A stretch of DNA of 64,000 bases from CAWCLK01 sp963796225 (GCA_963796225.1 CAWCLK010000030.1:62001-126000); one strand, 5' to 3'; positions 56,329 to 64,000 are shown, numbered from the stretch's first letter. A program made the numbers and translations. The notes: generated from the sequence alone by a model not told the origin.

Positions 56329-57898
56329 GGACCCCGAGGACCACCACCCTGCGCCGTGGCATGGCCGTGCTCATGGCCGCCTCCGGCGCTGCCCTGCTCG
56401 TCGCCTCGCCGGTGCTCGCCCAGGGCGACGCGGTGCGCACCGACACGGACCTGTTCGGCTACGACCTCGAGGCCGAGGCCTCGCCGGTCTCCGTGCGGTT
56501 CTTCGAGGACTTCATCCCCATCCCGACCGACCCGGGCGAGCCTCAGTTCGAGATCACCGGCTCCTACACCGGCGCCAAGCTCGGCACCGGGCCCAACGGC
56601 CGTGCCGTGGCATCGTCGATCTGGCCCGGGGCGGCCGTCGGCGACGGGTTCGGCACGCTCGCCGGCGACGAGAGCCAGACCTACCCGGTCCGGGCCGCGG
56701 CCCGCTACCCGGGGCGGGGCGAGGACAGCTGGAGCCAGCAGACCACCATCGACGGCACCGGGGCCGGCATGTTCGCCGAGGCCCGCGGGCTCGACGTCAC
56801 CGCCCGGTCCGAGGGCGGCGGGGTCCCGGCCGACGCGGCGGCGCTGCTCGACTTCGGCCAGGTCCGCTCCGAATCCACCTCCACGGTCCGTGACGGCAAG
56901 GCCCTGGCACGCAGCGTGGCGACCATCAGCGACGTGAAGCTGCTGGAGGGGATCATCGTCCTCGACAGCGTCAGCACCGAGCTCGGGGCCAGCTCCGACG
57001 GGAACACCGCCTCCACCAGTGGGCACACCACGGTCGGGCGGGATCACCGTGCTCGGGCCGCCCGGTCCGCCTCACCGACGAGGGGGCCGTGATCGTCCCG
57101 CCGTCCGACGACGAGGAGGGCGACGGCGACGGCGAGGGGTCCGACACCCCGCTGCAGCCGGTCCAGGACCTGCTCGGTCCGGTGAACCAGGCCATCCAGC
57201 AGCTCACCGACGACCTCGTGGCGGACGGCCTCGAGGACGTGCTCGGCATCCGGATCGAGGCACTGGACCACCGCGAGGAGATCGACGCCACCGTCGGCGA
57301 GCGAACGGCGGAGGGCGTGCGCATCACCATCGACCTGCGCGTCCTGCGGGGGTACCTCGACCCGCTGCTGGACGTGGTCCCGGTCGGCGACCTGCTGGGT
57401 GCCATCCCCGAGGACGATGGCGGTGGCGTGCAGCAGGTCAAGGGCCTGGTGTTCGAGCTGCTCGGCCTCGCACCGAAGATGGAGTACGTCGTCGGCAGCG
57501 GCTTCGTGGCCGCCTCGGCGTCGCCTGCCTTCGAGATGCCGGAGCTCCCGGCGCTGCCGCCTCCACCCCCGCCGCCGGTGGCCTCCGGCACGGCCGGCGG
57601 GACCTCGTTGCCGTCGTCAGGTGTGGCCCTGCCGCCACCCACGTCGGCCGGCACGACCGACGTGCCCGCGGCCAGCGTGGCGCCGCCGTCGGCCGAGTCG
57701 CCCTCCGTCGCTGCCCCGGTCCCGGCCAGCGACCCGATCGAGCCCTTCGGGGGTGTCCCGGCGGCTGCCGTGGGGATCTCCCTGCTGCTCGGCGCCGTCC
57801 CCACCTTCGGGATGCGGTCGGTGCGTGACGCGGCCGTCGGGCTGTCGGCCAGTACAGACGTTCCCCATCAGCTTCCCGACCTCCGCGGAGGTGCCTGA
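56325..57898 (+). CDS. Secreted protein, choice-of-anchor-P-like, in the importer operon; two frameshifts
   Basis: About 524 residues. A signal peptide (MAVLMAASGAALLVASPVLAQG) leads to a beta-rich ectodomain (ESQTYPVRAAARYPGRGEDSW, SVSTELGASSDGNTASTSGH) and an acidic, Pro-rich C-terminal region ending in one hydrophobic helix (AAAVGISLLLGAVPTFGM). Extra G bases near 57036 and 57055 must be removed (TVGGITVLGRPVRLTDEG). ATG 56325 overlaps the LivF stop. Proteins of this look are annotated as choice-of-anchor-P family in actinobacteria. Its coupling to the transporter suggests an envelope accessory role. Confidence 0.7.
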
Positions 57899-57899
57899 C

Positions 57900-58448
57900 A
57901 TGAGTGATCGCGAGATGGACACCAGCCCCCTGAAGCGGGCCGAGCCCCTGCGGCGGGTCGACCAGGTCATGGAGATCGTCGGCATCGCCCTGCTGCCGGT
58001 CGGCCTGACCGCACTGCTGGTCGGGTGGCTCGGCGTGGCCAGCAACGGGCTGGTCTTCCTCCAGCTGCCCTACGTGGTCAGCGGTGGCCTGCTGGGCGTG
58101 GGCCTGCTGTTCGCGTCCGGCACGATCTACCTGGCGTCCTGGATCTCGCGCACGGCCGCCGTGCAGCGCAGCCAGAACGAGGAGGTGCTGCACGCCCTCC
58201 GCAAGCTCCAGCAGACGCTGGCGGTGGTGCCGCTGGCCGGGACCGGCGGTGGGTCCAACGGGCACGCCGCCTCGGGCAACTTCTTGGCGACGCCGAGCGG
58301 CAGCATGTTCCACCGCCCCGAGTGCGCGATCGTGACGGGGCGCGAGGACCTGCGCGAGGTCGAACCGGACGCCGCCGGCATGAAGCCCTGCGGCATGTGC
58401 GACCCGCTCGACGCCGACGCCACCACGGTGATCCCCGCGCACAACTGA
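57900..58448 (+). CDS. Two-helix membrane protein with a Cys/His metal-binding tail
   Basis: A 182-residue protein. Two hydrophobic helices (VGIALLPVGLTALLVGWLG and VVSGGLLGVGLLFASGTIYL) are followed by a coiled segment and a conserved tail FLATPSGSMFHRPECAIVTGREDLREV then AGMKPCGMCDPL. The HRPEC / PCGMC pattern resembles the Ada-type or similar small metal-binding motifs fused to various proteins. It lies two bases after the previous stop with CGGAGG upstream, so it is the last gene of the importer operon. The function is not known. Confidence 0.7.
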   Translation: MSDREMDTSPLKRAEPLRRVDQVMEIVGIALLPVGLTALLVGWLGVASNGLVFLQLPYVVSGGLLGVGLLFASGTIYLASWISRTAAVQRSQNEEVLHALRKLQQTLAVVPLAGTGGGSNGHAASGNFLATPSGSMFHRPECAIVTGREDLREVEPDAAGMKPCGMCDPLDADATTVIPAHN

Positions 58449-58460
58449 TGGCGTGCTCCG

Positions 58461-59327
58461 TCACCACGTGGTGGTGCGGGCCACCTCGAGGAATGCTGCA
58501 GCGGGCGGTGGCACGTCCTCGGGGCGGTACAGGACGGCCAGGTCGAGGGTGATGGGCGGCGTGACCGGGCTGACGACGGCTCCCTGCGCCCGGGCGCCCT
58601 CGGCCAGTCCCGTGGGCAGGAACGTGATCCCCACACCGGCGAGGACGAGCGGCACGACCAGCTCACGCAGGCCGGTCTGCACACCCACCGCCACGTCGGT
58701 GGGGTGCCGGTCCAGACGGCCCAGCTCAGCGCCCGCCAGGTCCGGCGCCAGGGGAAGGATCACGCGTCCGGGCAGGGCGTCGAGGTCGACCGGGGGAGGA
58801 CCCAGCTCGGTGCCCGGCGGGCAGACCAGCACGAACTCCACCTCCCCGAGCGGCATCGTCCCGAGTGAGGCGGGGGCCGGCCGGAAGGTGATGCCGAGGT
58901 CGCAGCGGGCCGTGGCGACCATGTCCACGATCTCGTCGACGTGGGACGGGGCGTCCACGTGGACGCCCACGTCGGGGTACCGCTGGCAGTAGGTCGCGAG
59001 GATGGCCGCCAGGCTGGCTGCGGCGACCTGCCCCGGGGCGGCGACGCGCAGCGTCCCGACCCGGAGCTCCGACACGTCGGTGACGACCTCGCGCACCCGC
59101 TGGACGCCCCGTAGGGCCCGGCGGGCCTCGGCGACGACGGCCTCGCCGGCGTCGGTGGGCACGACCGGGCGCACGTCGCGGCGGAACAGGCGGACGCCGA
59201 GGCTGCGCTCGAGGCTGGCGATCCCCTCCGACAGCGCAGGTTGGGTCACGTGGAGTGCGTCGGCGGCGCGTGAGAACCCGCCCGTGTCGGCGACGGCGAC
59301 GGCGTACTCCAGCTGGCGCAGGTTCAT
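58461..59327 (-). CDS. LysR-family transcriptional regulator
   Basis: A 288-residue LTTR. The N-terminal winged HTH is MNLRQLEYAVAVADTGGFSRAADALHVTQPALSEGIASLERSLGVRLFRRD; the remaining two-lobed ligand domain starts near residue 90. ATG 59327 is standard. It is divergent from the gene at 59436, the usual place of its target. It reads convergently with the importer operon, 12 bp away, and could act on it too, though that is less direct. Confidence 0.9.
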   Translation of the reverse strand: MNLRQLEYAVAVADTGGFSRAADALHVTQPALSEGIASLERSLGVRLFRRDVRPVVPTDAGEAVVAEARRALRGVQRVREVVTDVSELRVGTLRVAAPGQVAAASLAAILATYCQRYPDVGVHVDAPSHVDEIVDMVATARCDLGITFRPAPASLGTMPLGEVEFVLVCPPGTELGPPPVDLDALPGRVILPLAPDLAGAELGRLDRHPTDVAVGVQTGLRELVVPLVLAGVGITFLPTGLAEGARAQGAVVSPVTPPITLDLAVLYRPEDVPPPAAAFLEVARTTTW

Positions 59328-59338
59328 AGGCAGAAGTT

Positions 59339-59358
59339 ATCTCATGGATCCCGAAGAT
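59339..59358. promoter_or_regulatory. Possible LysR operator between divergent genes
   Basis: ATCT and AGAT half-sites 12 bases apart (59339-59342 and 59355-59358) form a LysR-like dyad just upstream of the LysR gene. Weak evidence; the gap is unusually AT-rich for this window. Confidence 0.3.
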
Positions 59359-59435
59359 CGATTGGATGGATGCCACGTCTCGTGATGTGATGGCGTGCGC
59401 GCCATCGACCGACGCGCGCACAGAGGGAGCCCGCC

Positions 59436-60413
59436 GTGCCCACCGCCACACCCCGTCCTCCCGTGCAGATCCCGCAGGTGCTCGACGACCGCGACCTCGT
59501 TCGTCGGCTCGTCGAGGACAACGCCCCGTACCTGCCCACCCAGCGGTACTTCGCCAACGCGGCCGAGTACCAGGCCCTCAGCGGGGACGACACGGCCGTG
59601 GAGATGCCGGTGGCGTCGCTGTTCCGCGGGGACTGGGCGTACGACGAGCCGTTGATCCGGGGCGTCGAGCCCTTCCTCCACCACGGCGGGTTCGTCGAGG
59701 CCGCACGTGCGCTGTTCGGCGGCACGGTCGTCCGTCCCCAGGTCGTGTACGCCAACCTGACCTACCAGCTCCCGGTGGCGCAGGGCATCGGGCACACCGA
59801 CGTGCCGGCGTTCCTGGGCTTCGACCGCACCGAGCACCCGGTCGCGTTCCTGTGCATCATGGGTCACTCAGGCCTGTTCGAGGACGTGCGCCTGCGGATC
59901 GCCACCGCGGTGTCGTGGTTCCACCGAGGGCCGGACGGTGGGTTCGAGTACTGGCCGGACGGCCCCGAGGCCCCGTCGATCCGCCACGAGGGCGACATCG
60001 ACAACACCGCGATCGTGGCGGACAACGACCTGATGTTCCACCGTGCGCTCGGGGTCGGCCGGCTCGAGGACGGCATGGTCCAGGGCATGACGCTGGACAC
60101 CGTCCTCGATCGTGACGGTGACGGCTGGGCCATCCGCGACGGCGACGCCGTGCTCGCGCGCCCCACGACCGACGAGCTCCGGATCAGCATCTCCTGGAAG
60201 GGGCTGGTGTTCGCCGACCAGGACGAGGCCGACGCCCACGATGCGGGCGAGGGCGGCATCGACCTGGACGAGGTGCTGTCGCGGTTCGAGGCCGACCTGG
60301 CGGCACGGGGCGTCGACGCGACCATCCCGGCGACCGGTGCCGAGCGGGACCCGGCGTTCGTGCGGCTCCTCCAGCAGACCTACGTCCACGAGCCCGAGGC
60401 CGAGCTGGTGTGA
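59436..60413 (+). CDS. Conserved protein, possible Fe(II)/2OG-oxygenase-like fold
   Basis: A 325-residue soluble protein. H120-x-D122 in GIGHTDVPAF, a distal H202 in LMFHRALGVG and R249 in ELRISISWKG fall in the order and spacing of a 2-oxoglutarate oxygenase double-stranded beta helix; this is pattern reasoning, not recognition. The upstream part (QRYFANAAEYQALSG, LIRGVEPFLHHGGFVEAARALFG) looks like the helical portion of such enzymes. GTG 59436 follows GAGGGAG. It is divergent from LysR, and a GAP-family membrane protein follows it. Confidence 0.6.
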   Translation: MPTATPRPPVQIPQVLDDRDLVRRLVEDNAPYLPTQRYFANAAEYQALSGDDTAVEMPVASLFRGDWAYDEPLIRGVEPFLHHGGFVEAARALFGGTVVRPQVVYANLTYQLPVAQGIGHTDVPAFLGFDRTEHPVAFLCIMGHSGLFEDVRLRIATAVSWFHRGPDGGFEYWPDGPEAPSIRHEGDIDNTAIVADNDLMFHRALGVGRLEDGMVQGMTLDTVLDRDGDGWAIRDGDAVLARPTTDELRISISWKGLVFADQDEADAHDAGEGGIDLDEVLSRFEADLAARGVDATIPATGAERDPAFVRLLQQTYVHEPEAELV

Positions 60414-60424
60414 CCGTCGACGCC

Positions 60425-61098
60425 ATGGTCGGTGGCTGGAGCGTTCGGGGAGGTCCTCGTCGCTGTGGTGCCGTACGCCGCGGCGATCGCCCTCAGCCCG
60501 CTGACCATCGCGTTCGTCATCGGCCTGCTGCTCGGGCAGCGGGGCGCGAGCCTGCACGCGGGCGTTCCTGGTGGTCTGGTTCGGCACGCTGACCGTGGCG
60601 GCGGTGGCGGTCCTGCTGCTGTTCCCGACCGCGGCGCAGGTCCCAGCGGCTGGTGGGTCGGCGCGTCCGGGGGCCGACGTGGCGGTCGGTGCCCTGCTGG
60701 CGGTGCTCGCCGTGGTCGCGCTGTGGCGCGCCCGACGACGGGGGCGGGTCCGCCCGCTGGTGCAGCACCTGGACCGGCTCACGCCCCGCCGCACCGCAGC
60801 CGTCGCCGCCGTCCTCGCCCTGAACCCGAAGAACGTCGCACTCGTGCTCGGGGGCGCCGTGGCCGTGCCCGTGCCGGGCCCGTCGGTGGCGGAGTCGCTG
60901 CTCGTCGGAGCCGGCTTCGGGCTCATCGCGTCGGCACCGCTCCTGCTGGCCCTGTCCGTGTCGACCACCCCGTCCCCGCGGGTCGAGCACGCACTCGACC
61001 GCACGCACGCCTGGGCCACCCGGCACGGCGACCTGCTCGCCGCGGCCGTGCTCGCCGTGCTGGCGGCGATCCTGATCGCCCGGGGCATCGCCGCCTGA
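60425..61098 (+). CDS. GAP/Sap-family (SfLAP) membrane protein; two frameshifts
   Basis: A membrane protein of about 223 residues with six likely helices. IALSPLTIAFVIGLLLGQRG and VLALNPKNVALVLGGAVAV are the paired signature segments of the sulfolipid/glycopeptidolipid-addressing (GAP) family, related to LysE-type exporters. An extra G near 60431 separates ATG 60425 from VAGAFGEVL, and another near 60560 separates SLHAG from AFLVVWFGTLTVAA. GTG 60432 is the alternative start without the first correction. In mycobacteria the family helps move glycolipids to the surface. Confidence 0.75.
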
Positions 61099-61229
61099 CC
61101 CGGGCGGCGGTCAGACCCGGTGAGTACGGCGTCGGGGCGGTTCCGTCCGTCTCACGACGGGCGACCTATGGTCTGCGACACGCTGCGCCCGGGGATCCGG
61201 GCGAGCTTGGGGAGCTGGAGCGGGACGGC

Positions 61230-61611
61230 ATGACCGGTCGAGGACGCAGGCGGCCGACCGTGCTGCTTGCCCTGGGGCTCGCCGTGGCCGCCTTCGCCGC
61301 GTGGGTTGTCGGGATCGTCGGCATGGGGCAGTTCGGCGAGGACATCTGCCTCGACCATCCTCCTGCCGAGGCGACCGGCTACCAGACCGAGGGTTCACTG
61401 TGGCCGCCCCGTCTGACGTGCATCTACGGCACCAACGAAGGCGGCACGCTGGAGGTCGACCACTGGCTCTACGCCGCAGTCGGGGCGACCTGGGTGCTTG
61501 GCTTTCCCCTGCGTGGCCGCGGCGGGGATCGGCACGGTCGGCATCGTTGGGGCACGAGGGCGGCGTGTCCAGGCCGCCGGCACACCAGATCGCCCAGGAC
61601 AACCTGACTGA
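61230..61611 (+). CDS. Small two-helix membrane protein; one frameshift
   Basis: About 126 residues. Helix 1 is LLALGLAVAAFAAWVVGIVGMG; an external loop has two cysteines (EDICLDHPP and RLTCIYGTNEGG) likely to pair; helix 2 starts DHWLYAAVGATWVLG. Here an extra T near 61503 breaks the frame; without it the helix continues FPCVAAAGIGTVGIVGARG to a stop at 61611. No family recognised. The gap 61099-61229 holds no gene. Confidence 0.6.
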
Positions 61612-61649
61612 GCCGCGAACGGGAACGGCGGCGCGGGTTCCGTGCACCG

Positions 61650-61746
61650 GTCCGGCTGACGTGGTCGACCTGCACGAAGCACGCGCTGGCGCGGGTTCTC
61701 ACTGGACGTCACGAGGCGGAGCTCATCTCCTGCACGAAACACGCAG
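61650..61746. repeat. Intergenic repeat family 2 (copy region B)
   Basis: GCACGAAGCACGCGCTGGCG with CGGGTTCT (about 61673-61698) and CTGCACGAAACACGCAG (61730-61746) match copy region A at 23888-24075 in the opposite orientation. The 195-bp gap it fills contains no gene. Confidence 0.7.
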
Positions 61747-61806
61747 ACCGCACCGCGGTGGAGAACGCCCGCTCGGATCACATCGGGCGTGGAGCTGTCG
61801 ACCGTC

Positions 61807-62613
61807 TCAGGCCCCGGTGTAGACCGGGTCGCGCTTCTCGGCGAAGGCGCGCGGGCCCTCCTTGGCGTCCTCCGAGCCGAAGACCTGCATGCCGATCTTC
61901 AGCTCGAGGCCGAGCGCCTCGGCCTCGGGCAGGTCGGCGGTCTCCCGTGCCGAACGCAGGACCGCCTGGACCGCCAGCGGGCCGTTGCGGGCGATGCGGT
62001 CGGCGATCTGCTGGGCGGTGGCCAGCGCCTCGCCCTCGGGGACCAGTCGGCCGACCAGGCCGATCCGCTCGGCCTCCTGGGCGGAGATGCGCTCGCCGGT
62101 GAGCAGGATCTCCATGGCCTTGGTGTAGCTGACCTGGCGCTGCAGCCGGACCGTGGATCCGCCCACGGGGAACAGCGCACGCTGCACCTCGGCCAGGCCG
62201 AAGGTGGCCGTCTCGGCGGCGACGCGGATGTCGGTGGCCTGGAGGATCTCGGTGCCCCCGGCCAGGGCGTAGCCCTCGACCGCCGCGACGAGCGGCTTGG
62301 ACAGCCGGGACGAGCGCAGCATCCCCCGGAACGCCTGGGTCGCCCCGCCGACCTTGTCGGCGAACCCGTCGTCGCCGGACGACCGGTTGGCGCTCATGGC
62401 GGTGAGGTCGGCGCCGGCGCAGAAGTTGCCGCCGGCGCCGGTGAGGATCGCGACGCGGACGCTGTCGTCGGCGTCGATGGCGTCCCAGACCTCGGCCATC
62501 CCGTGGATCATCTCGCCCGACCAGGCGTTGCGCTTGTCGGGGCGGTTCATGGTGACGGTGACGACGTGGCCGTCCTGCTCGACGAGCAGGTGGTCGGTGG
62601 GGGAGGTGATCAT
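61807..62613 (-). CDS. Enoyl-CoA hydratase (crotonase family)
   Basis: A 268-residue hydratase. VTVTMNRPDKRNAWSGEMIHGM, the oxyanion-hole motif GAGGNFCAGADLTAM and the second EGYALAGGTEILQATDIRVAAETATFGLAEVQRALFPVGGS place it among enoyl-CoA hydratases; the Glu in GGTE and the one in LAEVQ are candidates for the catalytic pair. It lies 37 bp after the thiolase gene on the same strand and is probably co-transcribed from the operator region at 63879, giving hydration and thiolysis steps together. Confidence 0.9.
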   Translation of the reverse strand: MITSPTDHLLVEQDGHVVTVTMNRPDKRNAWSGEMIHGMAEVWDAIDADDSVRVAILTGAGGNFCAGADLTAMSANRSSGDDGFADKVGGATQAFRGMLRSSRLSKPLVAAVEGYALAGGTEILQATDIRVAAETATFGLAEVQRALFPVGGSTVRLQRQVSYTKAMEILLTGERISAQEAERIGLVGRLVPEGEALATAQQIADRIARNGPLAVQAVLRSARETADLPEAEALGLELKIGMQVFGSEDAKEGPRAFAEKRDPVYTGA

Positions 62614-62650
62614 CGGCGTCTGCCTCGGGTCGTGGTGGGAGCGGCGGGGC

Positions 62651-63826
62651 TCAGAGGCGCTGCAGGACGGTGCCGGTGGCCAGCGCCCCGCCCGCGCACA
62701 TCGTGATCAGGGCGTGCTCGCCGTCGGTGCGTTCGAGCTCGTGCAGGGCGGTGGTGACCAGCCGGGAGCCGGTGCAGCCGACCGGGTGTCCGAGGGCGAT
62801 CGCCCCGCCGTTGACGTTCACGCGGTCCATGTCGGGTTCGTGCTCGCGGGCCCAGGAGCAGACCACGGCGGCGAACGCCTCGTTGACCTCGAACAGGTCC
62901 ATGTCGCCCATCGCCATCCCGGCCTTGCCGAGCACGTTCGTCGTCGCCTGGCGCGGACCGTCGAGGTGGTAGTAGGGGTCGGCGCCGACGAGGGTCTGCG
63001 CCACGATGCGTGCCCGCGGACGCAGCCCCAGGGACTCGGCACGGCGGCGCGACATCCACAGCACGGCGGCCGCCCCGTCGGAGATCTGTGACGAGTTCCC
63101 GGCGGTGTGCACGCCGTCGGGCACGACCGGGTTCAGCTTCGCGAGTCCCTCCGGGGTGGTCTCGCGCAGGCCGCCGTCACGGGTGACGGGGCGGGTGTCG
63201 CCGGTGGGCTTGCCCTCCTCGTCGAGCACCGGGGCGTCGAGGTGGAACACCTCGCGGTCGAAGCGGCCCTCCTCCCACGCCCGGGCGGCGTTGCGCTGCG
63301 ACGCGAGTGCCAGGTCGTCCACGTCCTGCCGGGTGACGCCGCGGTCCGTGGCGATCCGCTCGGCGCCGACGAACTGGTTGGGCAGGTCCACGTCCCAGTC
63401 GTCGGGGCGGGGGACCCCGGGACCGTTGAGCACGTTGTCGCCCAGGCCCACGCGGCTCATCATCTCGACCCCGCAGGCGATCCCGACGTCCATGGCCCCG
63501 GCCGTGATCAGCCCGGCCACGAAGTGGTTGGCCTGCTGGGCCGAGCCGCACTGGCAGTCCACGGTCGTGCAGGCCGTGGTCTGGGGGAGGTGCTCGGCCA
63601 GCCAGGCGTAGCGGGTGATGTTGGCGCCCTGCTCGCCGGCCTGGGTCACGCACCCTCCCACGACCTGCTCGACGTCCGTGGCGTCGATCCCGGCGCGGGC
63701 GATCACCTCACGCAGCGTCGCGCCGAGGACCTTCGCCGTGTGGAGGCCGGCGAGGTCTCCCTTGCGCCGGCCGATGGGGGTGCGCACGGCGGCGACGATG
63801 ACGGGTTCGTTGGGGTCGGCAGCCAC
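62651..63826 (-). CDS. fadA5: Steroid 3-ketoacyl-CoA thiolase (FadA5-like)
   Basis: A 391-residue thiolase closely similar over its length to M. tuberculosis FadA5 as I remember it: RTPIGRRKGDLAGLHTAKVLGA, GGCVTQAGEQGANITRYAWL, TTVDCQCGSAQQANHFVAGLI with nucleophile C93, FVGAERIATDRGVTRQDVD, VNVNGGAIALGHPVGCTGSR (catalytic His) and ITMCAGGALATGTV (second Cys). FadA5 removes acetyl- or propionyl-CoA from the cholesterol side chain. Its promoter carries a CTGAC palindrome and a KstR-type box, as mycobacterial fadA5 is KstR-controlled. This is the strongest single marker of steroid catabolism in the window. Confidence 0.9.
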   Translation of the reverse strand: MAADPNEPVIVAAVRTPIGRRKGDLAGLHTAKVLGATLREVIARAGIDATDVEQVVGGCVTQAGEQGANITRYAWLAEHLPQTTACTTVDCQCGSAQQANHFVAGLITAGAMDVGIACGVEMMSRVGLGDNVLNGPGVPRPDDWDVDLPNQFVGAERIATDRGVTRQDVDDLALASQRNAARAWEEGRFDREVFHLDAPVLDEEGKPTGDTRPVTRDGGLRETTPEGLAKLNPVVPDGVHTAGNSSQISDGAAAVLWMSRRRAESLGLRPRARIVAQTLVGADPYYHLDGPRQATTNVLGKAGMAMGDMDLFEVNEAFAAVVCSWAREHEPDMDRVNVNGGAIALGHPVGCTGSRLVTTALHELERTDGEHALITMCAGGALATGTVLQRL

Positions 63827-63878
63827 GAGACGTCCTGTTCTCGAACGGGCCCGGGGCGCGTGCCGCCGAGCGGAAGAC

Positions 63879-63893
63879 CTGACGGTGTGTCAG
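63879..63893. promoter_or_regulatory. CTGAC-N5-GTCAG operator, copy 6
   Basis: CTGAC-GGTGT-GTCAG, whose reverse complement is identical to copy 4. It lies 53 bp upstream of the fadA5-like start and between that gene and the divergent gene starting at 63977. Confidence 0.72.
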
Positions 63894-63903
63894 ACTAGCA
63901 AAC

Positions 63904-63917
63904 TAGAACGTGTTATC
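63904..63917. promoter_or_regulatory. KstR-type box beside fadA5
   Basis: TAGAACGTGTTATC fits TNNAACNNGTTNNA except at the last base. It shares the first 13 bases with the perfect copy at 47784 and sits ten bases from operator copy 6. Confidence 0.65.
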
Positions 63918-63976
63918 GTTCTCGTCGCGGGACGCCGGCGGGGCGCCCGCACGACACGACAGGCAGGGAGACCCTC

Positions 63977-64000
63977 GTGCCATCCACCCCGGAGGAGCTG
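63977..64000 (+). CDS. Start of a gene divergent from fadA5 (cut by window edge)
   Basis: GTG 63977, preceded by CAGGGAG at proper spacing, opens VPSTPEEL and leaves the window. The product cannot be told from eight residues. In mycobacteria the gene divergent from fadA5 across a KstR site is cyp125, which starts side-chain degradation; that is a guess from context only. Confidence 0.5.

Overview
The window is very GC-rich DNA (above 70% by eye) with strong G/C bias at third codon positions and many GTG starts. It carries Actinomycetota hallmarks: a WhiB protein, a SepH-type division regulator, a DEDDh-GIY-YIG nuclease with a TCGAAC-N4-GTTCG SOS box, an ArsA/DUF5304/ROK glucokinase block and KstR-like operator boxes. 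It looks like chromosome, with no phage, transposase, plasmid, rRNA, tRNA or CRISPR. I suspect a deep-branching actinobacterial class rather than Streptomyces or Mycobacterium, but the sequence does not settle this.

Layout. 1-13.6 kb: fur (cut by the window edge) with a 21-bp palindrome, two receiver proteins, trpD, a tRNA-binding protein, the SOS nuclease, whiB, a TetR regulator, mutM, small conserved genes, a NYN-domain protein, sepH with a very long Pro-Glu linker, a lipoprotein and an M48 membrane protease. 13.6-24.9 kb: a GT4 glycosyltransferase, an esterase, the SRPBCC / zinc-ribbon / ArsA / DUF5304 / ROK glucokinase / S9 peptidase / PlsC operon, msrB, a DUF3152 lipoprotein and two families of intergenic hairpin repeats. 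24.9-30.8 kb: glpK, pfkA, an inositol-phosphatase-like gene, threonine aldolase, chorismate mutase, a TauE exporter and a decayed threonine aldolase fragment.

31-51 kb and 61.8-64 kb hold a steroid or other isoprenoid-lipid catabolic region. It has two two-gene acyl-CoA dehydrogenase pairs, an acyl-CoA synthetase, two crotonases, five SDR dehydrogenases, an FdxD-like ferredoxin, a thioesterase, an esterase plus WS/DGAT, an aminoglycoside-phosphotransferase-like protein and a FadA5-like thiolase. Six promoter regions here carry the same palindrome, CTGAC-N5-GTCAG, and three of them also carry a KstR-type TNNAACNNGTTNNA box next to it. 51.3-58.4 kb is a branched-chain-type ABC importer operon (lipoprotein, fused LivH-LivM permease, two ATPases) continuing into a secreted 'choice-of-anchor'-like protein and a membrane protein with a Cys/His metal-binding tail. 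58.4-61.6 kb has a LysR regulator divergent from a possible Fe/2OG-type protein, a GAP-family membrane protein and a small membrane protein.

A caution for the whole annotation: about two dozen otherwise ordinary genes are split by one-base frameshifts. Nearly all are an extra base, most often a G placed directly after a C. Removing that base restores full conserved protein families, so I annotate these as single genes and give the break point. The most likely cause is sequencing or assembly error, but this is unproven.
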